Assembly (NCBI GenBank): GCA_947095585.1
Contig: OX352763.1
Coordinates: 39,420,010-39,484,009 of the forward strand
Direction of reading: 5' to 3'
Source of the DNA: Nephrocerus scutellatus
Lineage: Eukaryota; Arthropoda; Insecta; Diptera; Pipunculidae
DNA: 64,000 nucleotides
Part shown: one piece after another, positions 34,428-45,855 of the stretch
How the letters are laid out: the number at the start of each line of letters is the position of its first letter
Numbering within the stretch: position 1 is the stretch's first letter
Notes under the pieces: generated by a model
Databases searched by the model: none
The model's input: the letters and a program-made list of their open reading frames with translations, nothing else
What the model was told of the DNA's origin: nothing
Made by a program: the position numbers and the translations under genes

Positions 34428-36006
34428 TCACAGGTAAGTGCTACTTGTCGATGGAAGGTTAGCCGTGGAATTTGGTTGTGGATGCATTTCCGTAATATGA
34501 GGTCCTTGACAGGTTCTGCATTTTAAATACTCTCTTGATTTGCAAGGAGAGCGATAGTCGAAACGATGCTTTAAGCAATAGATGCAGATCTTGTGGTCAC
34601 GCAGCATGGCTTCTCGATTTTGTGAGCTCAGGAACTTTGGACAGTCCACAACTGGATGGTTTTCTGTGCAGATGAAGCACTTCTTTGTTGCTGCTTCTTT
34701 CGATTGAAGTGTAGCATGTACTTTGGTATGCGGCATACTGAAATCCTTCCTAGGTACCTTATGAGATTACTGAATATTTTGACAATTGTCGTCTTGATCT
34801 AGATGATGCTGGTATTCCTTGAACATGAAGTCTTCTATTTCCTCTAAGGTAGGAAGTCTGGTTTTACAGTTGTAAGAATCGTCCAATCTGCCACGTGTGA
34901 TAGGATCTAAGCCTCGAAGGATTAAATAGGCCATGATCTGTTCTCCACTTATTTTATTTCTTTTTAGATTGGAGACCCGTCCTTTAGTGTAGTGCATGTA
35001 CGAAATAATAGACTCTGAATTTCCTGGGATTGTTGGACGTCGTGGTAGAGCTAGCATAGCCTCTAGTTCAATTTTTGCTAAATGTCTCGGATTGTCAAAC
35101 GTTCGGTCCAATGTTGACCAGGCAATCGGATAGTTGTCTCCAGTCAAATCCAAATCGGTAATTGCTTCCAATGCTTTCCCAGTGAGCTTCGACTTGAGTA
35201 AAGTGAAGCGATCGATGTTTGACATTCGGCTTTTCACTACCAGTGAATCGAACTGCTCTTTAAATTCACGGTACTTCGTGATGTCATCACTATATTCTTT
35301 TAGGTGTACCTCCGGGATTTTGATACCCTCTGCACGCGGTCTGTCTGCCTTCGATTCATTCTCTCGATCAAGCGTTAGTTTCGCTATGGCATGTAGAAGT
35401 GCTTCGGTTGTATTACTTACATGTTGAGGTAAGTTGGACGGCTGCGATGGAGTGATGTATTCTTGACCACACATCCCTCCCGCGGGATTTTGTAAAACAA
35501 ACCCAGCTCCTTGTACGTATGTAAATACTGGTTGAACGGGCATGGAGAGTTGGGAATCGTTAGGCGCCTTGGACTCCGCCTTGCAGCTATCGACAGATGT
35601 AGTGGAAGAATTGTTCCTTTCATCTGTTTGAGGATTGGAACTTGCGGCCGTTTGTGCTTGGGGAGCCTGGCTGGTTTCCTCATCAGTTGGGGCAACTGCA
35701 TCTCCAGGATTTCCGTCGTCGGAACTGCGGGGTGTTCTTCTTGATGAACTCTTTAATTTTGGGCAAGATTGTTTGAGCTGCCTCGAATTTTGGCAAGAAT
35801 TCGGCAGCGGCTTTTTTGCTTAGCTTTGATAAGTTGGCATAGTAAGTCTCGATGGAAGTCCAAAGACTCTTAGCCTTTTCGTACTGCCTGGAAAGCGTTT
35901 CTGGAGAACGCTTTTCTAATCCCAGTTTGACGAGGTTAACTCTAACCTCTTCCAGCTGGGTGATGACATCTTGTAGATTATCGATTACTCGTCCTAGTTG
36001 GTCCAT
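34428..36006 (-). pseudogene. BEL/Pao gag with zinc knuckle, frameshifted
   Basis: The ATG at 36006 opens a lysine/leucine-rich, probably coiled-coil N-terminal part to about 35690. The frame then shifts. The piece 35543-34767 carries the DUF1759 gag domain (REFKEQFDSLV, LKSKLTGKALEAI, LILRGLD). An in-frame stop at 34769-34767 is followed by 34736-34428 with knuckle-like CFICTENHPVVDC and CIYCLKHRFD. Gag would bind element RNA and form particles; as read it cannot be made as one chain. Confidence 0.82.
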
Positions 36007-36218
36007 GTTGAAGTGAAGTGCGTTTTAATGCGTTGGTGAAGTAAACTATTACTTCCAAATTTGTATAAAGTAAACTATTTTTTTTTTAAATGCTTGGCAA
36101 AATAAACTGTTACTTTTGTTTATGCGACTGTTTATAACCACCCAAGTGCAGCCTCACACTTGGATACGAAAGAATGGCTTGGAAGTAGTTATAAACTGTC
36201 GAGGCTCGAAGGACCACT

Positions 36219-36713
36219 GTTTTTAGATATTGCTCCTTGCACTTGAAATACTTGAAATAGTCACCTTACCTTGGGTAGGGGGATAACTATTTAATATGAA
36301 AACAAGACTTTTTGAAAACGTAACTTATTCTGAATTTATTATGAACATTTCTTAACTATTTATACAAATTATTTGCTTACATAATTACTAATAATTTGCT
36401 TAAACTAGGCTAAATTGTTATTGTGCAACTTAAACGTTCGATGCAATTTATGCTTACAAAGAATAAATGTGCAACTTATGTTAATAAATTATTTTGGGGT
36501 AAACGTCCGATCGACGGTGACCCATATTCGCAGCGTAGTATGTAGTATGTACACAACAATTGAATTGTGCAACTTAAGCGAATAAATTATTTAATTATTT
36601 TGAGGTAAACGTCCGATCGACGAATACCCATATTCGTTGCATAACAATTGAACGTATGCTTAATGCGTTTATTTTTGTTTTGGTTTGGGTATTGTTTTTT
36701 GTTGTCATAAACA
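36219..36713 (-). repeat. 5' LTR of BEL/Pao element
   Basis: 495 bp with TG..CA ends, followed on the minus strand by G and the primer-binding site. It has only one copy of the ~106-bp internal unit that is duplicated in the other LTR. Confidence 0.88.
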
Positions 36714-36718
36714 ACGAA

Positions 36719-36957
36719 TGTTATATAAAAATTGCAAAATATTGAAAAAAAAAACCATAAACAACGATAAACGATACACGGTACAATTAAAACCACGCAT
36801 ACGCAAATAAAATATTAATGTGTGTATTTGCGTTTCCGTGTAATCATACAAGTTATAATGCAAGTTAAATTGTTCCCCAGGGGAATTGTGCCAGTAGAAT
36901 TGTGGCCAGTGGAATTGTGTCTACTGGAATTGTGCTAGTGAAATCGACCGGTTGCCG
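36719..36957. other. Right flank of BEL insertion
   Basis: This matches 48894-49094 in block E, with a ~38-bp stretch (GGAATTGTGCCAGTAGAATT region near 36880) present only here. No gene is seen. Confidence 0.6.
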
Positions 36958-37650
36958 TATCTCCTGTTAGAGAATTTACATGAACAATTTTTTTTATGGG
37001 TTGTTAAATTCTCTATATTATCTTCGCGTGTACGTGGCTGGCTGGATGGCTGGTCAGATTTTCTGATCAATTTTAAACCCACTTCCCAAAGCCCGATTTT
37101 ATTGAAATTTTGCACACATGTGGATTTCCGGAGACAGAACTTTCTATTTAAAATATAAATTTTTTAAAAAATAACCCGATTTTCTTTTAATTTTATACAC
37201 ATATGTATCTCCGATGGACAACACTTGTTGTAAAAATTTTGGATACCCCGGTCATGTGGCCACAAACTTTTTTTTTTTTAAATTTGCACGATTTTCTTCA
37301 AATTTCAAATTTTACAGAAGTGTGTATCTCCGATGGACAACACTTTTTGTAAAAATTTTGGATACCCCGGTCATGGGGCCACAAACTTTTTTTTTTAAAA
37401 TTTGCACGATTTTCTTCAAATTTCAAATTTTACAGAAGTGTGTATCTCCGATGGACAACACTTTTTGTAAAAATTTTGGAGACCCCAGGGTCTTGGGGCC
37501 CCAACAAATTTTTTAAAAAAATCAACCCGACTTTCTTCATATTTTATATACGAGTGTATCACTGATGGACAACACTTATTGTAAAAAATTTACAGACGCC
37601 GGGCCCTGTGGTCGTGGGGCCTCATACAAATCTATATACATATATAAAAT
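36958..37650 (-). mobile_element. ~120-bp-family element, minus orientation
   Basis: It starts with TTAGAGAATTTACATGAAC and TTAAATTCTCTATATTATC and carries GGCTGGCTGGATGGCTGG. It then has four to five monomers at ~119-bp spacing with the ATCTCCGATGGACAACACTT block. Near 37648 it ends at ATAGAGAATTTATTTG. The ends form subterminal inverted repeats. Confidence 0.6.
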
Positions 37651-37936
37651 AGAGAATTTATTTGTATATTTGTGCTTAACTAGCTCTGGAACGCCTTGAC
37701 CAATTTTAACCAAACTTGGTATACATATTAGTTACTATCTGGAATCAAATATAGGTGGTGGGGGGTAGTACGTTTTGACGTGACAACGTCTCAATACAAG
37801 GGGTGCATTTTCAAAAAGTCAATGTTAAGTGAGACACTGTTAAGTGATACAGTGCTCACACTGTTATGAGACACTGTTAAATGTCCGAATGTTTTGATCA
37901 CTATTAAATATCAAAAGATTTAAATGTCAGTACTTT
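37651..37936. repeat. Unclassified repeat before the 118-bp array (D)
   Basis: The sequence from CTAGCTCTGGAACGCCTTGACC through GACACTGTTAAGTGA repeats (ACACTGTTA occurs three times) recurs at 49801-50087. It resembles interspersed repeat ends common in insects; no family assigned. Confidence 0.5.
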
Positions 37937-38277
37937 GGGAACTAAGCCATTTCCCAAGATATTCAAATGAAATTCGGAATGTAGGACTAAGATGTGACTA
38001 CAAGACTTCTTCCTATGGAAATTCTGGGATCTGGCCAATAGGGTCTGGGATTTTTGGAACCAAGCCATTTCTCAAGGGATTCGTATGAAACTCGGAATGT
38101 ATGACTAATATGTGACTACAAGACTTGTTCCTATGGAAATTCTAGGATCTGGCCAATAAGGTCTGGGATTTTTGGAACCAAGCCATTTCTCAAGGGATTT
38201 GTATGAAACTCGGAATGTAGGACTAATATGTGACTATAAGACTTGTTCCTGTGGAAATTCTAGGATCTGGCCAATAG
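37937..38277. repeat. 118-bp minisatellite, about 3 monomers (D)
   Basis: Monomers start at about 37940, 38059 and 38176. The first is diverged (GATATTCAAATGAAATTCGG). The array ends CTGGCCAATAGG next to the UTP6 3' flank. Confidence 0.88.
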
Positions 38278-38747
38278 GAAAAGTAACACAAATCGTACCA
38301 GAAAAAAAGAATGGTCAGTAAAACAATAACAATAAACAATTTTTATATAAATCATTTTAATTTCACAATAAACATGCGAGTGAACTTTGTAATTAAAATG
38401 GGCCCAAGCCAAATCTAGCATTACTTTTATGCTAAGTAGACTCGGTAAAGTTATTAAATTCACGAATTTAGGAGAGTAGGAGTAGGAGAGTCTCACGAAA
38501 GTTATTAGAACTTATGGGGTAGCAATGGTTCCAATCAGTTGCAAAGCAATGCAGTAACAATTCACGACAGTCCTCATCTTTAGAGTAGCATGTATCTCTC
38601 GTACGCCAAGCTTTTAAGACCATAATCAGCTCATATCTAACAATTATTTTAAAAAGAAGATTTTATGGTAAAATAGTTCATTATATAACATTTTTATAAC
38701 ACATTACATTTTTTAAAAGGAAATACATAGATAGGAGAAATATTTTT
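38278..38747. other. 3' flank of UTP6 D
   Basis: Noncoding, matching 16086-16577 but with one GGGGTAGCAATGG motif instead of two. Confidence 0.65.
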
Positions 38748-40966
38748 TTAGATTTTTCCACCTAAAAGAATTTCTTGTTCAATGAAACCAGCCACTAACT
38801 CTGCATTGAGAGTTTTATTAGCCCTTTGATATAAAACCGTCACCAGTTTTGGGTCTCCATTTTTATGTCAAATTTTATGTAATCCATCCAAACTTCAATC
38901 GACGTTTGACCAGAGTACTTAGCAGCGTTTTCGTGGCAGAGCCTCCAGCGTTCAATGTTTGGCTTCACCTAAATTAAACACAAAACCTAATAACCAATTT
39001 ATACGAAAAAAAACAAACATACATTATACGACTCTATCTGTGCCATTCTTTGATGAAGCTCTACGTAATACGGTGAACATTTAGTCATTTCATCGTACTG
39101 ATTTCTAGTCGTTTCTATGTTCAAATTAACAACACACCAATCTAGATATTTAGCACGAAATATTCCAAATTCTGAAGATTCGTGAAGACAAGCCTCCTTA
39201 AAAAGACTTTGTAAAGTGTTAACCTTATCAGCATAATGTGTTTGATAGAAGTGAATAACAGTCGTCCAGAGTGGTATGGCCTGCGTGGGTGACAGCTTAC
39301 GAACAGCCAAACGGAATGTTTTATACAATTTTGGCTCACAATTTTCCGATATATATATCGAAAGCCACAACTCGTACAACTTTGGAGAATTATGTAATTC
39401 TGTTGCAATTGGAAGAATTTCTAGAGCCACGCGAAAGCTTGACTTATTCTGAAGAAATATTTTGATAAGGGCACAATAGTGATCGTCACTCATATTACGA
39501 GCTTTGTGACCCTCTTTAAATGCAGCTACCAGACATTTCATCTTGAGTTCCGGCAGTGTGGACATATCCTGATTTAGCTTTAACATCGTATCAATGTAGA
39601 AACTCATCATTTTAGCAGTTTTTAGCTGAAAAAAGAGCGATATGAAATTTATTAAATGCATCAAAATGAACTTTCTACTTTCACCTACCGTTCGTACAGC
39701 AACAATATAAACCTTACTGCAAAGTTCTAACTGATCCTTAAATGTGCGCTTTTTCCCACCATCCACCCAAGTTGGGGTCTTTAACGCCTTCATGGTCATC
39801 ATCTTTTTCTGTCTCTTCTGACTCAACAATTTCAGGCGCATCGACGCTGTCAGCTTTTGCACCAGGATCAGACTTAATTTGGGTTTGCAGAAATTGCTCC
39901 AAATCACTCATACAAAATCCACGCAACTCACGTTGTGCCAACGTATCCCATAGATATTCATCTTCTGGACATAGTTTCATCAGATCATCGAGAATAATTT
40001 TTTGTAGATGAGCTGTAAAAACACAATACTTCTCTTCTTCACATTGGCTCAGTAAGGAAAATAAAAAAGTAGGTTTGCTGATTTCTTTTCTGGCGGATTT
40101 AAAAACTGCATTAATATGCTCCATTCCGATAGACTGTTCAGAGGTGGTGCCATTGCGAAAAGTCTTTGAGGAATTCATATTGGCAGTGTCTTTAAGCAGA
40201 ATCCCAAGGAATGTAGAGTAAATGATTTCCGACTTAGGATGCCGACGAGATGCTCGGAGAAAGATCTGTTTTACTTCAGCCATGTCCATTCCGTGTTCGT
40301 GATTCCAGGTTATCGAAGAGCACCAGACATGTGGACGATCACCATGATGCTGTAATACATTAAAAGCAATAATTTATAACTGGAGTTTAACATTTTTATG
40401 CTCTATAGGTTTATATGAAGTATATAATATATCTTTTGATTCAAGCTTTCCATTCTTCATCATCTTCTTCATTATTCACTTTGCTTACCAATAAATATTT
40501 CTCATATATACCAGCGACTTCATGCGGCAACCATTTTTTGCAAAACTTTATGAATACGTCCCAAAATCGATATTCAAGTGGATAGTTTTGCGAACCCTCG
40601 CGGTACAAGCGAAACATTCTATTCAATATTAATGTCTTTAAGTTGTTAATCAGTGTGGCTTCGTGCAGTTCTTCCGCTTTTGTTACTAACGTTAAGATAT
40701 TTTTTTCGTATACTATATATTCCCCATAAACTGCAACGGATTTATTTTTGCCGCTTAGTTTGTTTTCAAATTCTTCTCGTCTTTTAACGACATCTCTTTT
40801 AGACATTTGGCAATGAAAGTAAAATATACTTATTTTTAGTATGGAGAAACAAAAAGCCAAACGTTACTAACCTCACATTATCATCATTCAATATTGTATA
40901 CTTCCGAAGCATTTCATACTCCTCCGAAGTTGTTATTTCTTGTTGTACAGCTACATATTCTGCCAT
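38748..40966 (-). pseudogene. UTP6: UTP6 copy D, two frameshifts
   Basis: Exons correspond to 40966-40872, 40795-40489, 40349-39689, 39625-39023 and 38968-38748. Exon 3 is 661 nt, one base longer than the others: a C run and A near 39755-39765 (CCCACCATCC against CCTCCATCC) shifts the frame after NLGGW. Exon 5 is 221 nt, one base short near 38858-38870, and would reach an early stop. Either change alone removes conserved HAT repeats. Splice sites remain. A charge change (K for E) and an S for C replacement also occur in exon 3. It may be a dead copy, or the indels may be sequencing errors. Confidence 0.82.
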
Positions 40967-42110
40967 CGTGCCGGATTACTTTAATACAATATATAGTTTA
41001 CTAGAATTAAAATAAAATATTCCAATTAATGATGGTTTTTATACTAGCCTAGAGCAAAGAAAATCGACAATCAATAATCAAACGTTGTCATTCAATCAGT
41101 TTCAGCACTTAATCTAGGTTTGTTTGTTTTTAGAATAATTACAAAAAAAAGGCAAAGCATTGTCAGATCATTGTAACTCTATTAATGGTATTTCTAATCG
41201 ATGTAACACACATAAGCTTAATTTTTAGCAAATATAAATTTTAGCATAGCCCAATTAAAGCCGTGATACAAAATCTGTTATTATTTATTTTTATTACTTA
41301 TAAAGTGACAGTAGCAGTAGCAAGTAGCAAAAAGCCATTGAAACCAAAATTTGGAACTACTAATGTCGTTTTTAAAAAAAAAAAATCTGGCGTTTTTTTT
41401 TTTTCAAAAAAAACCAATCTACGGCAGATCGGATGTCCCCTCTAACAGATCTTGCTATTTTGGGATATTCCCCCTTCTTTGCATTAACGGCAACAACAAC
41501 AACACATGCAACAAAAAAATGTAAACAAAAGATTCGCGGCTTTCATGTTCTTTTTTTCGAAAAAAAATCGGAGCTCGAGCGCAGATTTCTAAAACAAAAC
41601 AAAATACGACAAAAAAACACTGCGGATTGTAGCAACAGTTTAAAAAACCCATTAATGGTTTAATCATTAAAATTTCTGGCGCAGATTGATTGACGATAGA
41701 TCGAAATTCGCATCTATCAGATCTTAATGTCTTGTGAGATTTACCCCAATTTTCACTAAACACAACAACAACACACCTTTCGGGTTCGATTTCGGAGACT
41801 AACCCCTTTATTTACTAACTTGTGTTTTTTAAGTGAAAACTTCTTTTAGCGCGGTACGCATATTTTTAGATGAGATAAAATCTCTGGACTCGCGACACCG
41901 TTACGAGACGCAGCTATAGTGTGTGCATATATGCACAGCAGGGTCTGTAGTTAATACACAAACCAACTAACTCACACAAATGAAAAATAAGAAACATGGT
42001 AGTAAGGACACAATCCAGTTTACACATGAAATCAAAAACAATAGTAGATGGTAGGACATAGTTATTTGTAGTTAACGCACAAATCAACTCGATTGAAGCA
42101 TTTCCCGTAA
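40967..42110. other. Upstream flank of UTP6 D, noncoding
   Basis: This matches 4163-5282, but the stretch near 41655-41665 lacks about 17 bp (AACTCATGACGTTTATT) found in the other copies. No gene is seen. Confidence 0.65.
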
Positions 42111-42812
42111 AAAATTACCCTTGCTTTTTGTGTACATGCGTCAGTTTTTGCTTTTGAAATCTTATTTTACAAACAACTTGAGAGTGCGTATTCGAGCACA
42201 ATTGACTCGGTAAAATATCAAAATATTCAATATTCAAGCATTGCATTTTCACTTCTGTCGGCACTTCCGGAGTGCACTCCCGTCGTTTTTTTATAATGTA
42301 CACGCGCTAAAGGGGTTTGCATCCTTATAATGCTTAGCACAGCGTGGGCGTTAGAAAATTAGGGAGAGGAAAAGATGAGATGTCTATGCACGCGTGTCTT
42401 AAACGACTGCAGATCATAAAAATGCGGAAACACAGAATCAGGCAAATCATTCCATATAACTATCGTGCGTCTACAAAAGGAATATCTGAATTAGTTAGTA
42501 CGTCCGAAGATAGGCTTAATGGTAGACCCGTGAGGTCGAGTTGAGGCACGAGTATTACGGATGGGTTGGAGAATAGGCGGGATGGATCTGGATATTTCTT
42601 TTGAACACCGCTTGTGGAAAAAGCGATAAAACAGTGACAGGCAGAAAACATTCCTACGATGTTCAAGCGATTCGATTGTTTTCGCGATATGAACGTCACC
42701 AATAAGCTTTAACGCGCGGTTCTGAACTCTGTCTAGTAGATGCAATATGGTCTTGGGGGCACCTGCCCAGACATAACAATTGTATTCGAGCTTAGGGCGA
42801 ATGTATATAAAA
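42111..42812 (-). mobile_element. Jockey-like LINE remnant (copy D)
   Basis: This is the same ORF2 C-terminal fragment as at 5283-6030. It differs by a nonsense change (CAA to TAA in the RTN block near 42494) and several replacements. It ends near 42812 where ~120-bp repeats begin. Confidence 0.72.
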
Positions 42813-43380
42813 TCTGAAAAAAATCTGGTTAATTTTTAAAAAAAAAGTTATGGGGCCCCACGAACCCGGGCACGGGGTTACCAAATTTTTTACAAAAAGT
42901 GTTGTCTATCGGAGATACACATGTGTGTTAAATTTGAAGAAAATCGGGTTAATATTTTTAAAAAAAGTTATGGGGCCCCACGAACCCGGGCCCGGGGTCT
43001 CCAATTTTTTTACAAAAAGTGTTGCCCATCAGAGATATATATGTGTATTAAATTTGAAGAAAATCGGGTTAATTTTTTAAAAAAAAGTTATGGGGCCCCA
43101 CGAACCCGGGCCCGGGGTCACCTATTTTTTTACAAAAAGTGTTGTCTATCGGAGATACACATGTGTATTAAATTTGAAGAAAATCGGGATAATTTTTTTA
43201 AAAAAATTTATGGGGCCCCACGAACCCGGGCCTCAAATTTTAATAGAAAGTGTTGTCATGGGAGATATACATGTGTGCCAAATTTCAATAAAATCGGGCT
43301 GTAGGAAGTGGGTTAAAAATTGATCACAAGATTTGGCCAGCCAGCCACGGGCAAGTGAAGTTAATATAGAGAATTTAAAA
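42813..43380 (+). repeat. Four regular ~120-bp tandem monomers plus element end
   Basis: TATGGGGCCCCACGAACCCG recurs at about 42850, 42971, 43091 and 43211, a spacing of 120-121 bp. The run ends in a diverged monomer and the GTTAATATAGAGAATTTAA terminus at 43356-43377. All three frames of one strand stay open for about 75-125 codons, only because the unit length is near a multiple of three. Confidence 0.85.
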
Positions 43381-43689
43381 ATACCCGAACGACGAAACAG
43401 AAACAACACACAATGAAGTGAAAAATTTATTTTATAAAATTTCAATCTTTTCCCAATAATTCTTTCTATTTTTAAACTCAGTTATTAATGCCCGCTCACT
43501 ATATTTTTTTTAATGTTGACGTTTTTATTATTGCGTACAATATTGTTTTTCATTAAAAATTCCACCTCACGCGAATCTTAACCACGCCAAATCACAAAGA
43601 AGATAAAACAAAAATGGTGGTAATATCCCACTTCTGAAAAGTTAGTGATACCCCAAAGTCTTCGAATATCACCCGATCGAAAACACAGT
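43381..43689. other. No feature recognised
   Basis: AT-rich DNA between a repeat end and a solo LTR. Nothing coding or structured is seen. Confidence 0.5.
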
Positions 43690-43942
43690 AATTCTCACAC
43701 CCGCGAAATAAAAAGCCACTTATTGACTTTTGCATCGAGGATTCATTATCAAAGTCGACCAACTTTTATTAAACTTATAAATTTACTTCATCTTCCCAAT
43801 TCTACGTCCACACTGTTCGACTCGCAAAACTCAACTCTCACCAACTCGTTTCTGCTACGATCAATTCTCCTTTTCTCAACGAGTTGGCAGCGTTCAACAA
43901 ATGCACTCTTTTATTATAAAAGCTATAAAAGGCGCTAACATG
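43690..43942 (-). repeat. Solo LTR of the 24322 Gypsy-type element
   Basis: Almost identical to 24322-24579, ending TGTTAGCGCC on the minus strand. No internal element sequence is attached on either side, so it is a solo LTR. I see no convincing target duplication. Confidence 0.7.
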
Positions 43943-44213
43943 TAGAAATATATAGTTGTAAGTTTAGAATATAATATAAAAGAATATAAAAGCTGGCTGC
44001 ACCAGGACTGAGAGACGGTATCCCTTATTCCCTCCTTTATCCAGCCCCTTTTTTTTCCCCCTTTTTGTTACATTTTTTTGAAGTGAAACTACTTTAGCGA
44101 CGGTAAGGAGAAAATTTAGTAGAGTATAAAAATAAAATTGTGTTACGTTTTTGTGTTCGGATTTTGTGTTCCCTTTTTGTGTAACGTTTTTGTGTCGTAT
44201 AATTGAATTATGG
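43943..44213. repeat. Fragment of the spacer unit
   Basis: Matches about 10952-11219, with a small extra AATATAAAAGAATATAAAAG stretch, and leads directly into a short 118-bp array. Confidence 0.75.
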
Positions 44214-44476
44214 GAACTAAGCCATTTCTCAAGGGATTCGTATGAAACTCGGAATGTAGGACTAATATGCGACTATAAGATTTGTTCCTATGGAAATTCT
44301 GGGATCTGGCCAATAGGGTCTGCAATTTTGGGAACCAAGCCATTTCTCAAGGGATTCGTATGAAACTCGGAATGTAGGACTAATATGCGACTATAAGATT
44401 TGTTCCTATGGAAATTCTGGGATCTGGCCAATAGGGTCTGGAATTTTGGGAACCAAGCCATTTCTCATCATCATCT
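44214..44476. repeat. 118-bp minisatellite, about 2 monomers
   Basis: Two alpha-type monomers at about 44214 and 44333, then a third cut after CCATTTCTCA by a CATCATCTCATCTCATC run. No UTP6 follows. Confidence 0.85.
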
Positions 44477-44714
44477 CATCTCATCATTAATCGTAATTTC
44501 GGCAACAACGTCAAACAAGTTTCACTTCAACCGCGCGTAAAAGTTACACGCACTCTTTTTTTATAAGTCGACACGACAAACAAATTTTTTTTGTTCATGA
44601 CGAGGTGACACTGGTAAGTGACAAGGACCACCCGTCCGGCGAGCTTAGCCGAGCAACCGCGAGTGTGTCGCGACGTCCTTGCCAGTGGCAGAACCCCTAG
44701 TGGGACCTCGCTCC
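44477..44714. other. GC-rich fragment with imperfect hairpin
   Basis: 44609-44628 pairs with 44675-44687 (CACTGG and CAAGGAC with GTCCTTG and CCAGTG), with a 7-nt bulge TAAGTGA. The left edge, CGTAAAAGTTACACGCACT, also occurs at 56624-56642 in a Helitron remnant. The family is unknown. Confidence 0.45.
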
Positions 44715-44958
44715 ATAACAGAAGAAACAAGTGTGTTTAAAATTTGAAGAAAATCAGGTTATTTTATTTAAATTTTTATGGGGCCTGACGACCCCGTGGC
44801 CCGTGGTCTCCTCCCGACCCCGAGGCCCGAGGGACCCCAAATTATAGAAAGTGTTGTTATCGGAGACATGCATGTGTGCAAATCGGACTCTGGGAAGTTG
44901 GTAAAAAATTGATCGCAAGATTCCACGACAAAAAAACACCCGGGCGAATTTAAAAACA
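44715..44958. repeat. ~120-bp-family monomers
   Basis: Two diverged monomers with TTGAAGAAAATC, ATGGGGCCTGACGACCCCG and AAGTGTTGTTATCGGAGACA. Truncated at both ends. Confidence 0.6.
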
Positions 44959-45376
44959 CAAAACAATAACACACAAACCAAAACTACACTGCACTGCACT
45001 GGTAATTGGTTGGTAATTTTTCTTTTTTATACAATTTTAGGGTATTTTTCATACTCCTTTTAAATTGTAGAATTGGAGTAGAATTTAAAACAAAATCGGA
45101 TATACTTCCCCACAATAGCGTACATCCGGTCCCCGTTGCACAATTATATCGCTATACGATATTCAGATTCTGAGGACACGAAGACATTTATTATTTTTTA
45201 ATTATTGAAGACATTAGTGTTTTTACATTTCTGCGAAATATAATTATCAAAAATAATACTTCACGGAGAAAAAAGGTCCTTAGCGAGATATTTTTCAAAC
45301 AAAAATTCAATTGCATCAAATTGCTCCGTACAATCACACAAATAATCAGAGAAAGCTTGGGACCGCAGCACTTTTA
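44959..45376. other. No feature recognised
   Basis: AT-rich DNA upstream of the possible small gene. No promoter motif is clear. Confidence 0.4.
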
Positions 45377-45855
45377 ATGGCTCACCGAAGTACGGAAGAG
45401 CCGGAGCAATCAGCAGCACTTTTAGTGGCGCACGGAGATACGGAAGAGCCGGAACAACCAACACCTATGCTTGAGGAAGTTGAGAAACTGGAAACGGAGC
45501 GCGAAATTTTTAAAAGGGAAACCAAACGGTTCAGCGATAAGCTTCTTTATGGGGAACTGAAAGACAAACGAATAGAATTGGATAAGGGTAAAAATTATTT
45601 AATTGTTAAGAATGTGGTTTCCTGTTTTATAAGTTCATGCAATTTATTATTTCAGTTAAATGCGCCAAATTAGCGCTTACAGAAAGCCAATAGCTTCTTC
45701 GCCAGATTTCAAATCAAGAAGAACTGTTTGGAGATTCATTGAAATTCTTTGTGGAAAGCACTAGCGCACTTGTGGATGCATTTGACACGATTTCGGACGA
45801 GCTTTCTGAAACAGAGGTTAAAATTAAGAAGATGCTTAAGTTTCTAGAGAAATAA
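45377..45855 (+). CDS. Possible two-exon gene or pseudogene, charged coiled-coil protein
   Basis: The ATG at 45377 opens exon 1 to 45587. It encodes one complete and one partial 16-residue repeat (AALLVAHGDTEEPEQP type, encoded by a 48-bp tandem repeat from 45367), then a charged helix (EEVEKLETEREIFKRETKRF). A donor G/GTAAAAAT lies at 45588. With an acceptor TTATTTCAG at 45655, exon 2 meets a TAG at 45691. With an acceptor AAATCAAG at 45718, the frame is open to TAA at 45853-45855 and ends KKMLKFLEK. A polyadenylation-like AATAAA follows at once. The product is not recognised. It could be a young pseudogene or a small insect gene with an alternative acceptor. Confidence 0.45.

Larger units (their letters stand above)
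28246..36713 (-). mobile_element. BEL/Pao LTR retrotransposon, near full length, broken
   Basis: The element is 8,468 bp, read on the minus strand. The LTRs are 36219-36713 (5') and 28246-28847 (3'), with TG..CA ends. A 5-bp target duplication ACGAA lies at 28241-28245 and 36714-36718. A primer-binding site TGGTCCTTCGAGCC starts one base after the 5' LTR. The order gag, zinc knuckle, protease, RT, RNase H, integrase, envelope-like region is complete. Several frameshifts and in-frame stops make it non-autonomous as read. The empty site survives at 48889-48893. Confidence 0.92.

Noticed and set aside
36719..36957. GGAATTGTG repeats near 36880-36930 as a regulatory array
   Set aside because: Only three to four imperfect copies, partly missing in block E; too weak.
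37214..37516. 100-codon frame with repeated MDNT/KNFG pattern, also at 49365-49799
   Set aside because: A translation of the ~119-bp monomers, not an independent protein.
42850..43323. Overlapping frames of 76-127 codons in the ~120-bp repeats
   Set aside because: The unit length is near a multiple of three, so frames stay open by repetition. Content is low complexity and follows the repeat.
44527..44730. 67-codon minus-strand frame in the GC-rich fragment
   Set aside because: Short, crosses the hairpin and a repeat end; no recognisable family. The structure is better evidence than the frame.
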